Origin: Prochlorococcus marinus XMU1406
GTDB taxonomy: Bacteria; Cyanobacteriota; Cyanobacteriia; PCC-6307; Cyanobiaceae
DNA length: 64,000 nucleotides
NCBI RefSeq assembly: GCF_017696055.1
Contig: NZ_JAAORG010000001.1
Location: forward strand, 620,001-684,000
Direction of reading: 5' to 3'
Part shown: piece after piece, positions 16,681 through 24,065 of the stretch
Numbering within the stretch: position 1 is the stretch's first letter
Layout of the letters: every line of letters begins with the position of its first letter
Translations under genes and position numbers: made by a program
The notes under the pieces: generated by a model
Seen by the model: the letters and a program-made list of their open reading frames with translations, nothing else
What the model was told of the DNA's origin: nothing
Databases searched by the model: none

Positions 16681-16887
16681 TTAATACGATGGCTTAATTT
16701 TTTGGCTATGTATCCAACTTGGTTTATCTATGATCCATTTTTCTCTATCTTCATATTTAACAGTCCATAAAAGAAATGAAGAAATTTGTTTTAGGGATAT
16801 GCCAATCATATATCTTGTTTTTGGACTAATTGATATAAATCCAAATAATAATATTAATAAAAAAAGTTTAAATATAACCTTAATCAT
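16681..16887 (-). CDS. Small membrane protein, unknown
   Basis: 68 residues with one N-terminal hydrophobic span (VIFKLFLLILLFGFISI) and a basic polar tail. It ends directly before the start of the ligase fragment and is probably cotranscribed with it. Confidence 0.55.
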   Translation of the reverse strand: MIKVIFKLFLLILLFGFISISPKTRYMIGISLKQISSFLLWTVKYEDREKWIIDKPSWIHSQKIKPSY

Positions 16888-16918
16888 TTAAAAATTCAGC
16901 GTAAATTTTGCAAACTTT

Positions 16919-17176
16919 TTAATTAATGCAATTTTTATAACCTTCAATCTTCGCTAGTTCATCAATATTTAAACCTGTTTCTTCTAATAAAGTTTCGCCT
17001 ATATCGTCTTTATTAAATTTAGTTAATGCTCCCTTAGTAGAATACTTAATACATTGGTTTTTATATTTTGCTTCTTTTACAATAGGGAATAAATAAAAAC
17101 CAAACAAGATAATAAATGCTCCATAAGTTACAACTTTTCTATGGTTTTTCCACCATTCATAAAATTTATTAGACAC
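16919..17176 (-). CDS. Small single-span membrane protein, C...C family
   Basis: 85 residues: short cytoplasmic start, one span (VVTYGAFIILFGFYLFPIV), then KEAKYKNQCIKYS and a final Cys three residues from the end. Layout matches the proteins at 24600 and 44611: span, KxAKxKxxC, charged segment, second Cys near the end. Function unknown. Confidence 0.6.
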   Translation of the reverse strand: MSNKFYEWWKNHRKVVTYGAFIILFGFYLFPIVKEAKYKNQCIKYSTKGALTKFNKDDIGETLLEETGLNIDELAKIEGYKNCIN

Positions 17177-17246
17177 GAAAAATAAATAACTAATTTCTAT
17201 TTTAAATTGATTGTCAACAATATTACTTAAGTAATTGAAGGATTGA

Positions 17247-17483
17247 TTAATTTATTGTTTTTTCATTAATAGATTTAACCCAAGAATAATATCTTGATTT
17301 TCTAATTCTTTGCTCTTTCCAGACTAATCTATCGGCAGATTCTAAGAGTGATTCTCCTTTCTCAACTTTTGTTGTAATAGATATACCAAAACCTTTTGCT
17401 TCAATTTTTGCAATGCCACCCTCTAAAAAAAATAAAAAAGACCAACCTTTATTCCATCCTAAATAGAAGGGATTTCGATACAT
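17247..17483 (-). CDS. Small hypothetical protein
   Basis: 78 residues with an aromatic start (NPFYLGWNKGWSFLFFLEGG) and a basic C-terminal half. No cleavage site, no family recognised. Same direction as the neighbouring small genes and the ligase fragment. Confidence 0.5.
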   Translation of the reverse strand: MYRNPFYLGWNKGWSFLFFLEGGIAKIEAKGFGISITTKVEKGESLLESADRLVWKEQRIRKSRYYSWVKSINEKTIN

Positions 17484-17622
17484 TTTATGTTTTTGGATTT
17501 ACTCTTTAATGATATTTTCCTTTTGAAGGAGTTATTTGTATACCCTATTACCAAATAAGAAGTTTATGGCTGATTATCTCTGGAAAGAAATTTTGTAATT
17601 AAATAATTGTTTGGCGGAATAC

Positions 17623-17669
17623 TTGACGTCGGCAAGTAGTACATTTATATTAATAGTACAACTGTATTA
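17623..17669 (+). promoter_or_regulatory. Promoter and double LexA-like operator of DUF1651 gene 2
   Basis: TTGACG (17623-17628), 17-bp spacer, TATATT (17646-17651). TAGTACAACTGTATTA at 17654-17669 matches the copy-1 operator except for the two central bases. A second version with one mismatch outside the centre, TAGTACATTTATATTA, lies 17 bp upstream at 17637-17652 and overlaps the -10, a position suited to repression. Confidence 0.65.
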
Positions 17670-17674
17670 TCTTC

Positions 17675-17965
17675 ATGACTTCAGGAGTCGCTAATGTTCG
17701 GACTAATTTTTATCGTAGCAGCCTTATTGACCCCCCAACTGGCTGGCTGTTTAACCAAAAAAGTGGTTTATTAATTTTTTTTGAGAGTTATAAGAAATAT
17801 GTTTCTAATAACTTAAAAGTATATACTCACCTTTTCTATGCAAATGAATTAGGTGAACCAGCCCAACTTAAAAATTCAAGACTTCATTCTATTGAGTGTG
17901 CTTGTGAAACATGGAATGAATTAATTTCAGGAGGTTGGCAAATTGTTACTAATAAATTCCAGTAA
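17675..17965 (+). CDS. DUF1651 protein, copy 2
   Basis: 96-residue paralogue of the 15229 product. Shared blocks are the N-terminal ANVxTNF, PTGWLFN, GLLIFFES, FYANELGEPAQLK and the C-terminal TWNELISGGW. It carries the same promoter and operator as copy 1, and again the ATG lacks a ribosome-binding site while the overlapping frame has GGAG. Followed 2 bp later by a cysteine-rich small gene. Function unknown. Confidence 0.75.
   Translation: MTSGVANVRTNFYRSSLIDPPTGWLFNQKSGLLIFFESYKKYVSNNLKVYTHLFYANELGEPAQLKNSRLHSIECACETWNELISGGWQIVTNKFQ
17694..17774 (+). CDS. Overlapping 26-codon hydrophobic frame, copy 2
   Basis: Counterpart of 15248-15328: begins MFGLIF, has PQLAGC with Cys19 at the same position and exactly the same length. 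Between copies almost every difference in residues 7-17 swaps one small or hydrophobic residue for another, whereas the DUF1651 frame over the same bases changes freely. That bias points to selection on this frame. Confidence 0.4.
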   Translation: MFGLIFIVAALLTPQLAGCLTKKVVY

Positions 17966-17967
17966 AT

Positions 17968-18201
17968 ATGATCAAGGTAAATCCCGTAAACTGGGAATAT
18001 CTAAAAGAATCTACCTTAAAACGAAAACGAACAAAGATTTGTATTACCTGCAATCACTTTCGATACAGCACCACAGAAACTTTTGCTACTGTCTTGATCT
18101 GTCCAAGATATGAAAAACGCATACCACAGGGTGATCATTTACTTAAAGGTTGTGAATATTGGCAAGAAAATAGGACGATATTTTCTCCTGAATTATCTTA
18201 A
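17968..18201 (+). CDS. Small four-cysteine protein, probably zinc-binding
   Basis: 77 residues with CITCNHF near residue 25, then LICPRYE and LLKGCEYW. Four cysteines in this spacing suggest a zinc site. Two bases after DUF1651 copy 2, so likely cotranscribed. No named family recognised. Confidence 0.6.
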   Translation: MIKVNPVNWEYLKESTLKRKRTKICITCNHFRYSTTETFATVLICPRYEKRIPQGDHLLKGCEYWQENRTIFSPELS

Positions 18202-18301
18202 TTATTCTCTAATTAAAATTTTCTAAGTAGATATATTTAATTATGTAAACAAAGCATTATTTTATACAACTTAAAAAATTTCTTTTAAGTAATTTTGAAC
18301 C

Positions 18302-18403
18302 ATGATTCAATTTTACTTTTCAATATTTTTATTAGTTGTGCTTACATTTTTTGCACTTTTATTAGATGCACCAGAATTGGCTTCTTTAATACAAACATTT
18401 TAG
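18302..18403 (+). CDS. Tiny single-span membrane protein
   Basis: 33 residues, almost all one hydrophobic span (YFSIFLLVVLTFFALLL) followed by DAPELASL. Typical of the very small membrane proteins of Prochlorococcus; no function known. Confidence 0.45.
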   Translation: MIQFYFSIFLLVVLTFFALLLDAPELASLIQTF

Positions 18404-18488
18404 AAAATAATAAATCAGCATTTTTACTGATTTACTTTCTTAATAAGTAAGGCCTAGGTTTAACTTGTCGAGTAGGAGGGATCTAATG

Positions 18489-18590
18489 ATTGACAGTCCA
18501 CCAGAGGAGTTAGTTCATAAAATTTAAATCTAGATAAAACTAATGCTAAATCTGGAATGAATTTTCTTTTTGAGATTCATTCCTTTTTAA
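18489..18590 (+). other. Possible small RNA or 13-codon ORF with terminator
   Basis: GTAGGAGGGATCTA precedes ATG 18486, which opens only 13 codons (MIDSPPEELVHKI). A terminator follows: GGAATGAAT (18554-18562) pairs with ATTCATTCC (18575-18583), then five T. A ribosome-binding site this strong before so short a frame suggests a leader peptide or a small RNA. Confidence 0.3.
18554..18590 (+). terminator. Rho-independent terminator
   Basis: Nine-base perfect stem GGAATGAAT (18554-18562) with ATTCATTCC (18575-18583), 12-base loop, then TTTTTAATTATTTT. Ends transcription from the 18302-18525 stretch. Confidence 0.75.
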
Positions 18591-18695
18591 TTATTTTAAA
18601 AGGGACGAAATTATGAATATAAAATTATAAATGTAAAAAATTTGTTCATATTAAAATGATTTGAAGCCAAAGATAATTGTAGATAATGGTTAACT

Positions 18696-18878
18696 TTACC
18701 TGAACCCAAAACCAGTTTTTTGCCCTTCCTTTTCTTCCCATTCATTCATAATTAGTTTTAATAAACTTTTAACTTCTGAATTCGAAGCATCAGTATCTTT
18801 TTGAAGATTTATACAAATGTTTTTTATTTCCTCATAAGCATTATCAATTAATATTGTTTTTTGATCTGGATTAGCCAT
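18696..18878 (-). CDS. Small hypothetical protein
   Basis: 60 residues, acidic and helical (NAYEEIKNICINLQKDTD, LLKLIMNEWEEKEG). No family recognised; start ATG 18878 is 7 bp from the end of the next gene upstream on the same strand. Confidence 0.5.
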   Translation of the reverse strand: MANPDQKTILIDNAYEEIKNICINLQKDTDASNSEVKSLLKLIMNEWEEKEGQKTGFGFR

Positions 18879-18884
18879 AGAATT

Positions 18885-19082
18885 TTAAAATACTCCATTA
18901 CAGTTGAACCCACTGCAGTTAATAATCCTAAAAATATTCATTACAAAGATGTGGAATCTTTCATCATAAAAAAATGCCCAGGTTGTAAAAATAGCAAAAC
19001 CAGAGACAGCAAAAGCAGCATATTGAAGCCAATGTATTCCATAGCTGTCTAATCCATTTTTATCAAAATCAGAGTTACTCAA
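18885..19082 (-). CDS. Small membrane protein, unknown
   Basis: 65 residues with a central hydrophobic span (WLQYAAFAVSGFAIFTTWAFF) and aromatic C-terminal part. Upstream of and probably cotranscribed with the 18696 gene. Confidence 0.5.
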   Translation of the reverse strand: MSNSDFDKNGLDSYGIHWLQYAAFAVSGFAIFTTWAFFYDERFHIFVMNIFRIINCSGFNCNGVF

Positions 19083-19180
19083 TTGTTTTTTTTACTTATG
19101 ATAAAAATTTTTTTTTTAAAAGGAGAGTTTGTTTTGATCGAGAGATTAATTTCTCTTTAAGACTTTATTCTATCTTTAGT

Positions 19181-19435
19181 TTAAATAAAACCAGGTATTA
19201 TCCAGCCAAAAAAACCGTAGTTTATTATTAAAGCTAAAAAACCAATCATAGCTAATCTCCCATTTGTTATTTCGGCATTTTTCCAAAATTTACCCATGTA
19301 GTTTTTAATTTTTATCGAATTTTTATCTATCAAATAATTTGGTTCTAAAGGTTCCTGCAACCTTTTGATGGCGTATAAAGAAAATTGAATTGTGATTGCA
19401 ATGATAACAACTATAAAACTAGTAAGAGCATCCAT
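19181..19435 (-). CDS. hli: High-light-inducible protein (HLIP / one-helix CAB-like)
   Basis: Thylakoid chlorophyll/carotenoid-binding protein that protects photosystems during stress. The 84-residue protein ends with the HLIP helix NAEITNGRLAMIGF (residues 53-66), containing the chlorophyll-binding E-x-x-N-G-R pattern, followed by a hydrophobic stretch. An additional N-terminal hydrophobic segment (residues 5-22) makes it longer than the commonest HLIPs. It lies among stress-island small genes. Confidence 0.9.
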   Translation of the reverse strand: MDALTSFIVVIIAITIQFSLYAIKRLQEPLEPNYLIDKNSIKIKNYMGKFWKNAEITNGRLAMIGFLALIINYGFFGWIIPGFI

Positions 19436-19792
19436 TTTTAGATTTGATATGTGATCAATTAGTAAGCCAAAGAGTAAATGATAATTTTATGTATCAAACA
19501 TTTCCTTATTTCTGCTTTATTGACAGAGGAAACCTTAACTTGAATTATTAAAGAATGTAACATATTTTAAAAAAAATAGTATGAATTCTTACTTTTTCTT
19601 TCTGTTTCACATTTTTGAGGGCTAAAATGTTACAATTATGTGTCAGTTATATCCTAAGTGTTGTCTTAATTAAATTACAGAATTAGCTTTAAAGTCTTGT
19701 TTCTCCAAATTAGATAAAGTATTGATAAGTTCTAAATAAGAATATATTTTCAATGTTATTTATTTAAAATATTTTTTAAAAACTTGAAATTA
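19436..19792. other. Intergenic stretch, nothing recognised
   Basis: About 350 bp of AT-rich sequence upstream of the HLIP gene; presumably carries its promoter. I see no ORF, hairpin or repeat that stands out. Confidence 0.5.
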
Positions 19793-19912
19793 TTACTTTT
19801 GTTTGATTTCCGGAAGGTAAAATTTATTACCTAATGTATAACCAATTGCCATGAGTACGAACCCAATAAGTTGAGGTAAATGAGAATTTGCTAGAGAGAT
19901 TTTTTCAATCAT
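19793..19912 (-). CDS. Tiny single-span membrane protein
   Basis: 39 residues, MIEKISLANSHLPQ then a span (LIGFVLMAIGYTLGNKFYL) and a basic tail. Clean ATG and stop; no family recognised. Confidence 0.5.
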   Translation of the reverse strand: MIEKISLANSHLPQLIGFVLMAIGYTLGNKFYLPEIKQK

Positions 19913-19963
19913 TTATTAACCTATAAATAAATATAATAATAAAAAATTTTTAATACTGTAAGT

Positions 19964-20146
19964 CTATTTTCTTTTTGATTCTTTAATTTCCCCAGATTTT
20001 TTTAGTGAATTAACAAGTCTTTCATTTTCTGTTTTTAAATTTTCTAATGCAGATTTTGTGAATTGTTCTTTAGCCTCAAATTTTGCTGAACTTATAATTT
20101 TTTTATTAGGGAGTTTTTTCTTCGGTTCTGGCTTCATATTAAGCAA
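19964..20146 (-). CDS. Small lysine-rich protein, unknown
   Basis: 60 residues, very basic (KPEPKKKLPNKK at the start), helical C-terminus with TENERLVNSLKKSG. The same ending pattern (TNENDFLVKNLKKAG) occurs in the 23940 ORF, so the two are probably paralogues. Confidence 0.5.
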   Translation of the reverse strand: MLNMKPEPKKKLPNKKIISSAKFEAKEQFTKSALENLKTENERLVNSLKKSGEIKESKRK

Positions 20147-20235
20147 CTTTTTAGAAATTTTAGAAGTTATTTTTTTTGTATTAGGTATTATTTTTTACAT
20201 TTTTCTGGTTAATAATATTTGTTTACAAAAACAAA

Positions 20236-20448
20236 TTAATCTTTATCTTTTGGGAGCCTTAACCATCCAGAAGTCCATTCTGATTTTAGTTTTGTCCATG
20301 AGATCCTTTTAATATCTTTTTTATTTTTGGTAGGAAAAATATCAACCCATCTATCTTCATTTTTACCACCATAAGCTTTAACTTGAAAATGCCTATTACC
20401 ATTAATATTTTTTGGTGCTGTCCAACAAAGAGTAGGAGGCCATTTCAT
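20236..20448 (-). CDS. Trp-rich conserved protein (TIGR02450 family)
   Basis: 70 residues. The pattern CWTAPKNINGNRHFQV, then RISWTKLKSEWTSGWLRLP, with six tryptophans, matches the TIGR02450 Trp-rich family of cyanobacteria and proteobacteria. Function unknown. Confidence 0.7.
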   Translation of the reverse strand: MKWPPTLCWTAPKNINGNRHFQVKAYGGKNEDRWVDIFPTKNKKDIKRISWTKLKSEWTSGWLRLPKDKD

Positions 20449-20473
20449 GAGAAATTTTTAAGAGCTAAAAAAA

Positions 20474-20560
20474 CTAAAGCTTGCTTTGCCCAGTCAAAAC
20501 TAAACCATAATATGCAATAGTACCAAGAATAAGTACGATACCTAGTATTCTAATAATCAT
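20474..20560 (-). CDS. Tiny single-span membrane protein
   Basis: 28 residues, one span (IIRILGIVLILGTIAYYGLV) with a short tail LTGQSKL. No function known. Confidence 0.45.
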   Translation of the reverse strand: MIIRILGIVLILGTIAYYGLVLTGQSKL

Positions 20561-20630
20561 GATTTAGTATTTTTAAATTCAAGTTATATTAAAGAAGATT
20601 TATAAATTTGAGTTGAAGATTTAATATTTT

Positions 20631-20840
20631 CTAATTTTTCCTTTTTTTATTTCTAACTATGGAGTGGCAAGATTCAGGATGCCATTCATTCTGAATTTTG
20701 CCAACAAAATCATAAATAAATGAATCGGGGCATCCAGTTTCTCTTTGAAGTTCTGAAAGTTCTTCTTTAATGAATTCATAAACACTCGTTATTACCCCTA
20801 AATTTTCTTCTTGGGAGGGAGCCCATTTTTTATTCTCCAT
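20631..20840 (-). CDS. Small hypothetical protein
   Basis: 69 residues, acidic helical middle (VYEFIKEELSELQRETG), FIYDFVGKIQNEW and a basic tail. Its start overlaps the end of the upstream gene by 11 bp. The ending NEW also occurs in the 18696 product, but similarity is slight. Confidence 0.5.
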   Translation of the reverse strand: MENKKWAPSQEENLGVITSVYEFIKEELSELQRETGCPDSFIYDFVGKIQNEWHPESCHSIVRNKKRKN

Positions 20841-21021
20841 TAATATTTTTTAAATTATTTTCCACAATATCGTAATAGGTTATGTCTACATAATCAGCAT
20901 CTGAACAACATAAATCTCCATATAGTTCCTCTAACAAATCGTATGCATCTGAATACTTATCAAAACTTTGAACGGTTAATTCGTCATCCTTTCCATCAAT
21001 TCTAATTATTTTGTAGGTCAT
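20830..21021 (-). CDS. Small acidic protein, unknown
   Basis: 63 residues, strongly acidic (YSDAYDLLEELYGDLCCSDADYVDITYYD). It overlaps the downstream small gene by 11 bp and is likely cotranscribed. Confidence 0.5.
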   Translation of the reverse strand: MTYKIIRIDGKDDELTVQSFDKYSDAYDLLEELYGDLCCSDADYVDITYYDIVENNLKNINGE

Positions 21022-21087
21022 ATTTTACTTAGATGAAAAAAAGTATATTTTTTTTTGATTCATTAAATCATCTTATAAATAAAAATC

Positions 21088-21294
21088 TTATTTAGAAGTA
21101 TTAGTTGGGTAAAGCTTCTGAATTTTATTTTTCTGAATTTCTATTTTTCTTCGTTCAAATTTTTTTGCCATTATTTTTCTGATAAATAATTGTGGGATAA
21201 GCCAAACTAATGCAATAGCTATAGCCATGAAAGCTGGATTTCTCCACGTTAAGCTAATAAGCTGTTGTATAAATTCTTGATTGGAAATTTCCAT
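21088..21294 (-). CDS. Small single-span membrane protein
   Basis: 68 residues, central span (AFMAIAIALVWLIPQLFI) then a long basic helix (RKIMAKKFERRKIEIQKNK). No family recognised. Confidence 0.5.
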   Translation of the reverse strand: MEISNQEFIQQLISLTWRNPAFMAIAIALVWLIPQLFIRKIMAKKFERRKIEIQKNKIQKLYPTNTSK

Positions 21295-21466
21295 ACATTA
21301 AATTTTGATGATAAAAATATCTTTATTTTCTTTTTATAAAATCTTTTAAATATTAAAATTTATTATAACCTTAAAAAATTTTATAAGGAATTTTATAAAT
21401 TTTTTCTTTTTCTAGTTTCCTTTTTTTATTTTTGGATTTAGATTATTTTTATTTTTTAGTTCAGAG

Positions 21467-22132
21467 ATGTCGACTTATCTAATTACAGGATCAAATAGGG
21501 GGATTGGATTAGAACTTTGTAGGCAAATTCATAAGAGGGGAGAAAATGTAATTGCAACTTGTAGGAAAGCTTCAAAAGAACTTAAAGATTTAGGAGTGAG
21601 AATCGAAGAGAATATAGAAATTTCTTCTGATGAGTCGATAACAAATTTGTGTAAAAAACTATCTGGCGTTAAATTAGATTGCTTAATTCATAATGCAGGA
21701 ATTTATGAATTTAATTCTTTCGAAAACTTAGATAAAAAAAGTATTTTGCGGCAATTTGAAGTCAATGCATTGAGCCCAATATGTATGACTCAATCTCTTA
21801 AACATCTTTTAAAAAGATCTTCTAAAGTTGCTTTTATCACAAGTAGAATGGGATCTATTGAAGATAATACATCTGGAAGTTCTTATGGTTACAGGATGTC
21901 TAAGGTAGCCTTGTCCATGGCAGCAAAATCACTTTCCATGGATTTATCAAGAGAAGATATTTATGTAGCTATTTTGCATCCTGGATTAGTAAGTACAAGA
22001 ATGACTGGCTTTACAAGAAATGGAATTAGTCCTGAAGAATCAGTAAATGGCCTTTTAAAACGTATTGATTCTCTAAATAAAAATAACTCGGGCACGTTTT
22101 GGCATGCCAACGGAGAAGTTTTGCCTTGGTAA
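21467..22132 (+). CDS. Short-chain dehydrogenase/reductase
   Basis: NAD(P)-dependent oxidoreductase of 221 residues. The cofactor motif TGSNRGIGLE lies at residues 7-16, NAG at about 75, the catalytic Ser in FITSRMGS and the Tyr-x-x-x-Lys motif as YRMSK. HPGLVSTRM follows. Closest in style to the csgA/carbonyl-reductase group of SDRs. Substrate unknown; stands alone between small genes. Confidence 0.88.
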   Translation: MSTYLITGSNRGIGLELCRQIHKRGENVIATCRKASKELKDLGVRIEENIEISSDESITNLCKKLSGVKLDCLIHNAGIYEFNSFENLDKKSILRQFEVNALSPICMTQSLKHLLKRSSKVAFITSRMGSIEDNTSGSSYGYRMSKVALSMAAKSLSMDLSREDIYVAILHPGLVSTRMTGFTRNGISPEESVNGLLKRIDSLNKNNSGTFWHANGEVLPW

Positions 22133-22250
22133 TATCTATATTTTTATTTTTAAGAGATTTATATATTAGATTTGTTAAAAAACTTTTAAATTTTTAACAT
22201 ATTTCTTTCCTTGTTTCATTCTTTTAGTTATCTTTAAAAAAACATTAGTA

Positions 22251-22347
22251 AAGGAGGTGATTCATTGTCGTATCTACCGAAAAATGCGGTTATCAAAGGG
22301 ACCGTGAATTCAGTATCTTCATCACATTCATCGGTCTCTTTTTCTTT
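22251..22347 (+). ncRNA. Candidate RNA with perfect anti-SD complement and terminator hairpin
   Basis: AAAGGAGGTGAT at 22250-22261 complements the 3' end of 16S rRNA over its whole anti-Shine-Dalgarno segment. About 35 bases later AAAGGGACCG (22295-22304) pairs with CGGTCTCTTT (22332-22341), followed by TTCTTT. TTG 22265 would open 40 codons (ending 22387) but the hairpin lies inside that frame. Either a small RNA or a very short gene under an extreme ribosome-binding site. Confidence 0.35.
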
Positions 22348-22405
22348 GATAAAGAAAAAAGGTTTTATAATCAATAGATTTATATAAATCAGTCACTTCA
22401 TAATT

Positions 22406-22446
22406 AAAAGCTCTGCTTCTCAAGGAGTTGCAGAGTTTTTTTTATG
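22406..22446 (+). terminator. Rho-independent terminator
   Basis: CTCTGC (22411-22416) pairs with GCAGAG (22430-22435), extended by A-T pairs into eight T. It would end transcription coming from the SDR gene or from the RNA candidate before it. Confidence 0.7.
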
Positions 22447-22473
22447 AATTTCAATAATCTTTCAAGGTGTATG

Positions 22474-22575
22474 CTATCTTTTTTGGCCAAAATATATTAA
22501 GGCTAAAAAAGATATAGTGCTCACCAAAGCGATTAAATACCACCCAGTTGAGGAGTTGCTAGTTACTTCTGTCAT
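22474..22575 (-). CDS. Tiny single-span membrane protein
   Basis: 33 residues (MTEVTSNSSTGWYL, then span LIALVSTISFLALIYFG). Its ATG overlaps the stop of the upstream gene, placing it in a row of four coupled small membrane genes from 23149 down to 22474. Confidence 0.5.
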   Translation of the reverse strand: MTEVTSNSSTGWYLIALVSTISFLALIYFGQKR

Positions 22576-22667
22576 TTATTCTGATTTTTGTCGGAGGCAT
22601 TTATTATTTGAGTGAAAATCACAATTGAGATCATTAAAAAAACTAAAAGTATGTAAGTTACGTTCAT
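22572..22667 (-). CDS. Tiny single-span membrane protein
   Basis: 31 residues, mostly one span (VTYILLVFLMISIVIFTQII) with a polar tail. Starts directly at the stop of the 22668 gene and ends overlapping the next start, so translation is coupled. Confidence 0.5.
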   Translation of the reverse strand: MNVTYILLVFLMISIVIFTQIINASDKNQNK

Positions 22668-22922
22668 TTATAGAAAAATGCTAATTACTAAAAAGATTAT
22701 TCCTAGAACTACCGTAACAATTGCTCCATCAACTAATAAGTCTTTCCATGTATAACTTTTAAGCATCTTTTTTTTATCTTCTTCGCTCATAAGGTTCTTC
22801 AACCACGTCCAATCTAAAAGCTGCGTCAATGCAACACCAAAGATTAAATGACCAATCAAAATACCAAACAGATCAATTCTAGAAATATCTTTAGTGAGTC
22901 TTGTAATAATAAAAAAGTCCAC
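22668..22922 (-). CDS. Small two-span membrane protein
   Basis: 84 residues with hydrophobic segments LFGILIGHLIFGVALTQLL and AIVTVVLGIIFLVISIFL around a charged loop (MSEEDKKKMLKSYTWKD). Overlaps its upstream neighbour by one base. Unknown function. Confidence 0.55.
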   Translation of the reverse strand: MDFFIITRLTKDISRIDLFGILIGHLIFGVALTQLLDWTWLKNLMSEEDKKKMLKSYTWKDLLVDGAIVTVVLGIIFLVISIFL

Positions 22923-23149
22923 TAGCTTTTGTCTTTATTAGATAAGGCTCCACCTTCTTCTTTATATTTTTCCCAAGCTTCACTTATTTTTGCTTTAGAG
23001 AAGTTTTGTTTGCCCTTAGAGAATTGATTTTTGAGATTATTAAAACTATTTATCAGCTCTTTTTTTGTTGGTTCATCAAGAAAGTTTGATGTTAATTTCC
23101 ATAAGTACCAGCTACTAGCTAGTAAAAGAATTAATCCCAGTAATTGCAT
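22922..23149 (-). CDS. Small membrane-anchored protein
   Basis: 75 residues, N-terminal anchor (LLGLILLLASSWYLWKL) then a long charged helical region (FNNLKNQFSKGKQNFSKAKI). First of four tightly packed small membrane genes. Confidence 0.55.
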   Translation of the reverse strand: MQLLGLILLLASSWYLWKLTSNFLDEPTKKELINSFNNLKNQFSKGKQNFSKAKISEAWEKYKEEGGALSNKDKS

Positions 23150-23241
23150 ATTGGTTTTTTACTATGCTACAACTTTTTAAATGGTTTCGATAAATTAATT
23201 TATTTAATACCTATAGAATTTTTTTTGATGTTAAATCAAAA

Positions 23242-23397
23242 TTAAAACTTTAACCAGTGGAAAAATATTCTATCCAGCAACCATATAGTTAATCCTCCTT
23301 CCAAGAAAGCTAGCCAGTACATACCATAATCTGAAAAACCCATTTGTTCTTTGACTGTTTTAATTAATTTTTTATGAGCTTGAATGAGATCTTTCAT
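23242..23397 (-). CDS. Small hypothetical membrane protein
   Basis: 51 residues: basic helix (DLIQAHKKLIKTVKEQMG) followed by GMYWLAFLEGGLTIWLLDRIFF, a membrane-like segment. Clean ATG start; no family recognised. Confidence 0.5.
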   Translation of the reverse strand: MKDLIQAHKKLIKTVKEQMGFSDYGMYWLAFLEGGLTIWLLDRIFFHWLKF

Positions 23398-23413
23398 TAA
23401 TAAAAAAAATGTT

Positions 23414-23665
23414 CTAAAGCTCAGGTATTTCTTGAACTAAAAAACCCTTTCCATAGCAAGATAGACACGTTTTAGTCTCATCTAATGAAATTCTTAGAAA
23501 ACCTGCTCCATTACATCTGAAGCAATTTACTTTAGAAGTTGAGTATAGTTTTGACTGGATTTTAGCAGCTCGATTTAAATAAGAAACAGTTTCTTTTCGA
23601 CCGTTTGCTTTAGCAGCTTTGTTTAAAAGCTTTTTGTAGTTGACTTTAAGTTCTTGGGTATTCAT
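23414..23665 (-). CDS. Small DnaJ-type zinc-finger protein
   Basis: 83 residues. A basic helical N-terminal half precedes two CxxCxGxGF motifs, CFRCNGAGF and CLSCYGKGF, the paired zinc ligands of DnaJ central domains. A stand-alone zinc-finger protein of this kind may act in redox folding or assembly; no J-domain is present. Confidence 0.65.
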   Translation of the reverse strand: MNTQELKVNYKKLLNKAAKANGRKETVSYLNRAAKIQSKLYSTSKVNCFRCNGAGFLRISLDETKTCLSCYGKGFLVQEIPEL

Positions 23666-23939
23666 CTTTTAAATGAAACTAGTTTTCAAATATTGGTAAA
23701 AAGAAGCAATAAATAATTAAAATAAGCCCTATAAATTTACCGTTTATATTTCTAATCTGATCTCATGTTGAGATTTAACTAATATAACGGATATTTTTTT
23801 TTAATGTTTATTGTAGGAGTAATATTTTTTTATTTTTAATAGAAAATTTATATTTGATGAATTCATTTGAAATATCTAAAAACAAACTATAAATTAAAAA
23901 GATTGCTTGAAAAAATATAATTTTGGTGAATCTAGGAGA

Positions 23940-24065
23940 CTATCCAGCTTTTTTTAAATTTTTAACTAAAAAATCATTTTCGTTAGTAAGTACATCAAAC
24001 TTTGATTTCTTAAATTTTTCTTTGATTTCAATAGTCGGATTTTTTTTAATTTTATTAGTATTCAT
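23940..24065 (-). CDS. Small lysine-rich protein, unknown
   Basis: 41 residues, basic start (NTNKIKKNPTIEIKEKFKK) and the ending TNENDFLVKNLKKAG shared with the 19964 product. Probably paralogues of one short family. Confidence 0.45.
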   Translation of the reverse strand: MNTNKIKKNPTIEIKEKFKKSKFDVLTNENDFLVKNLKKAG

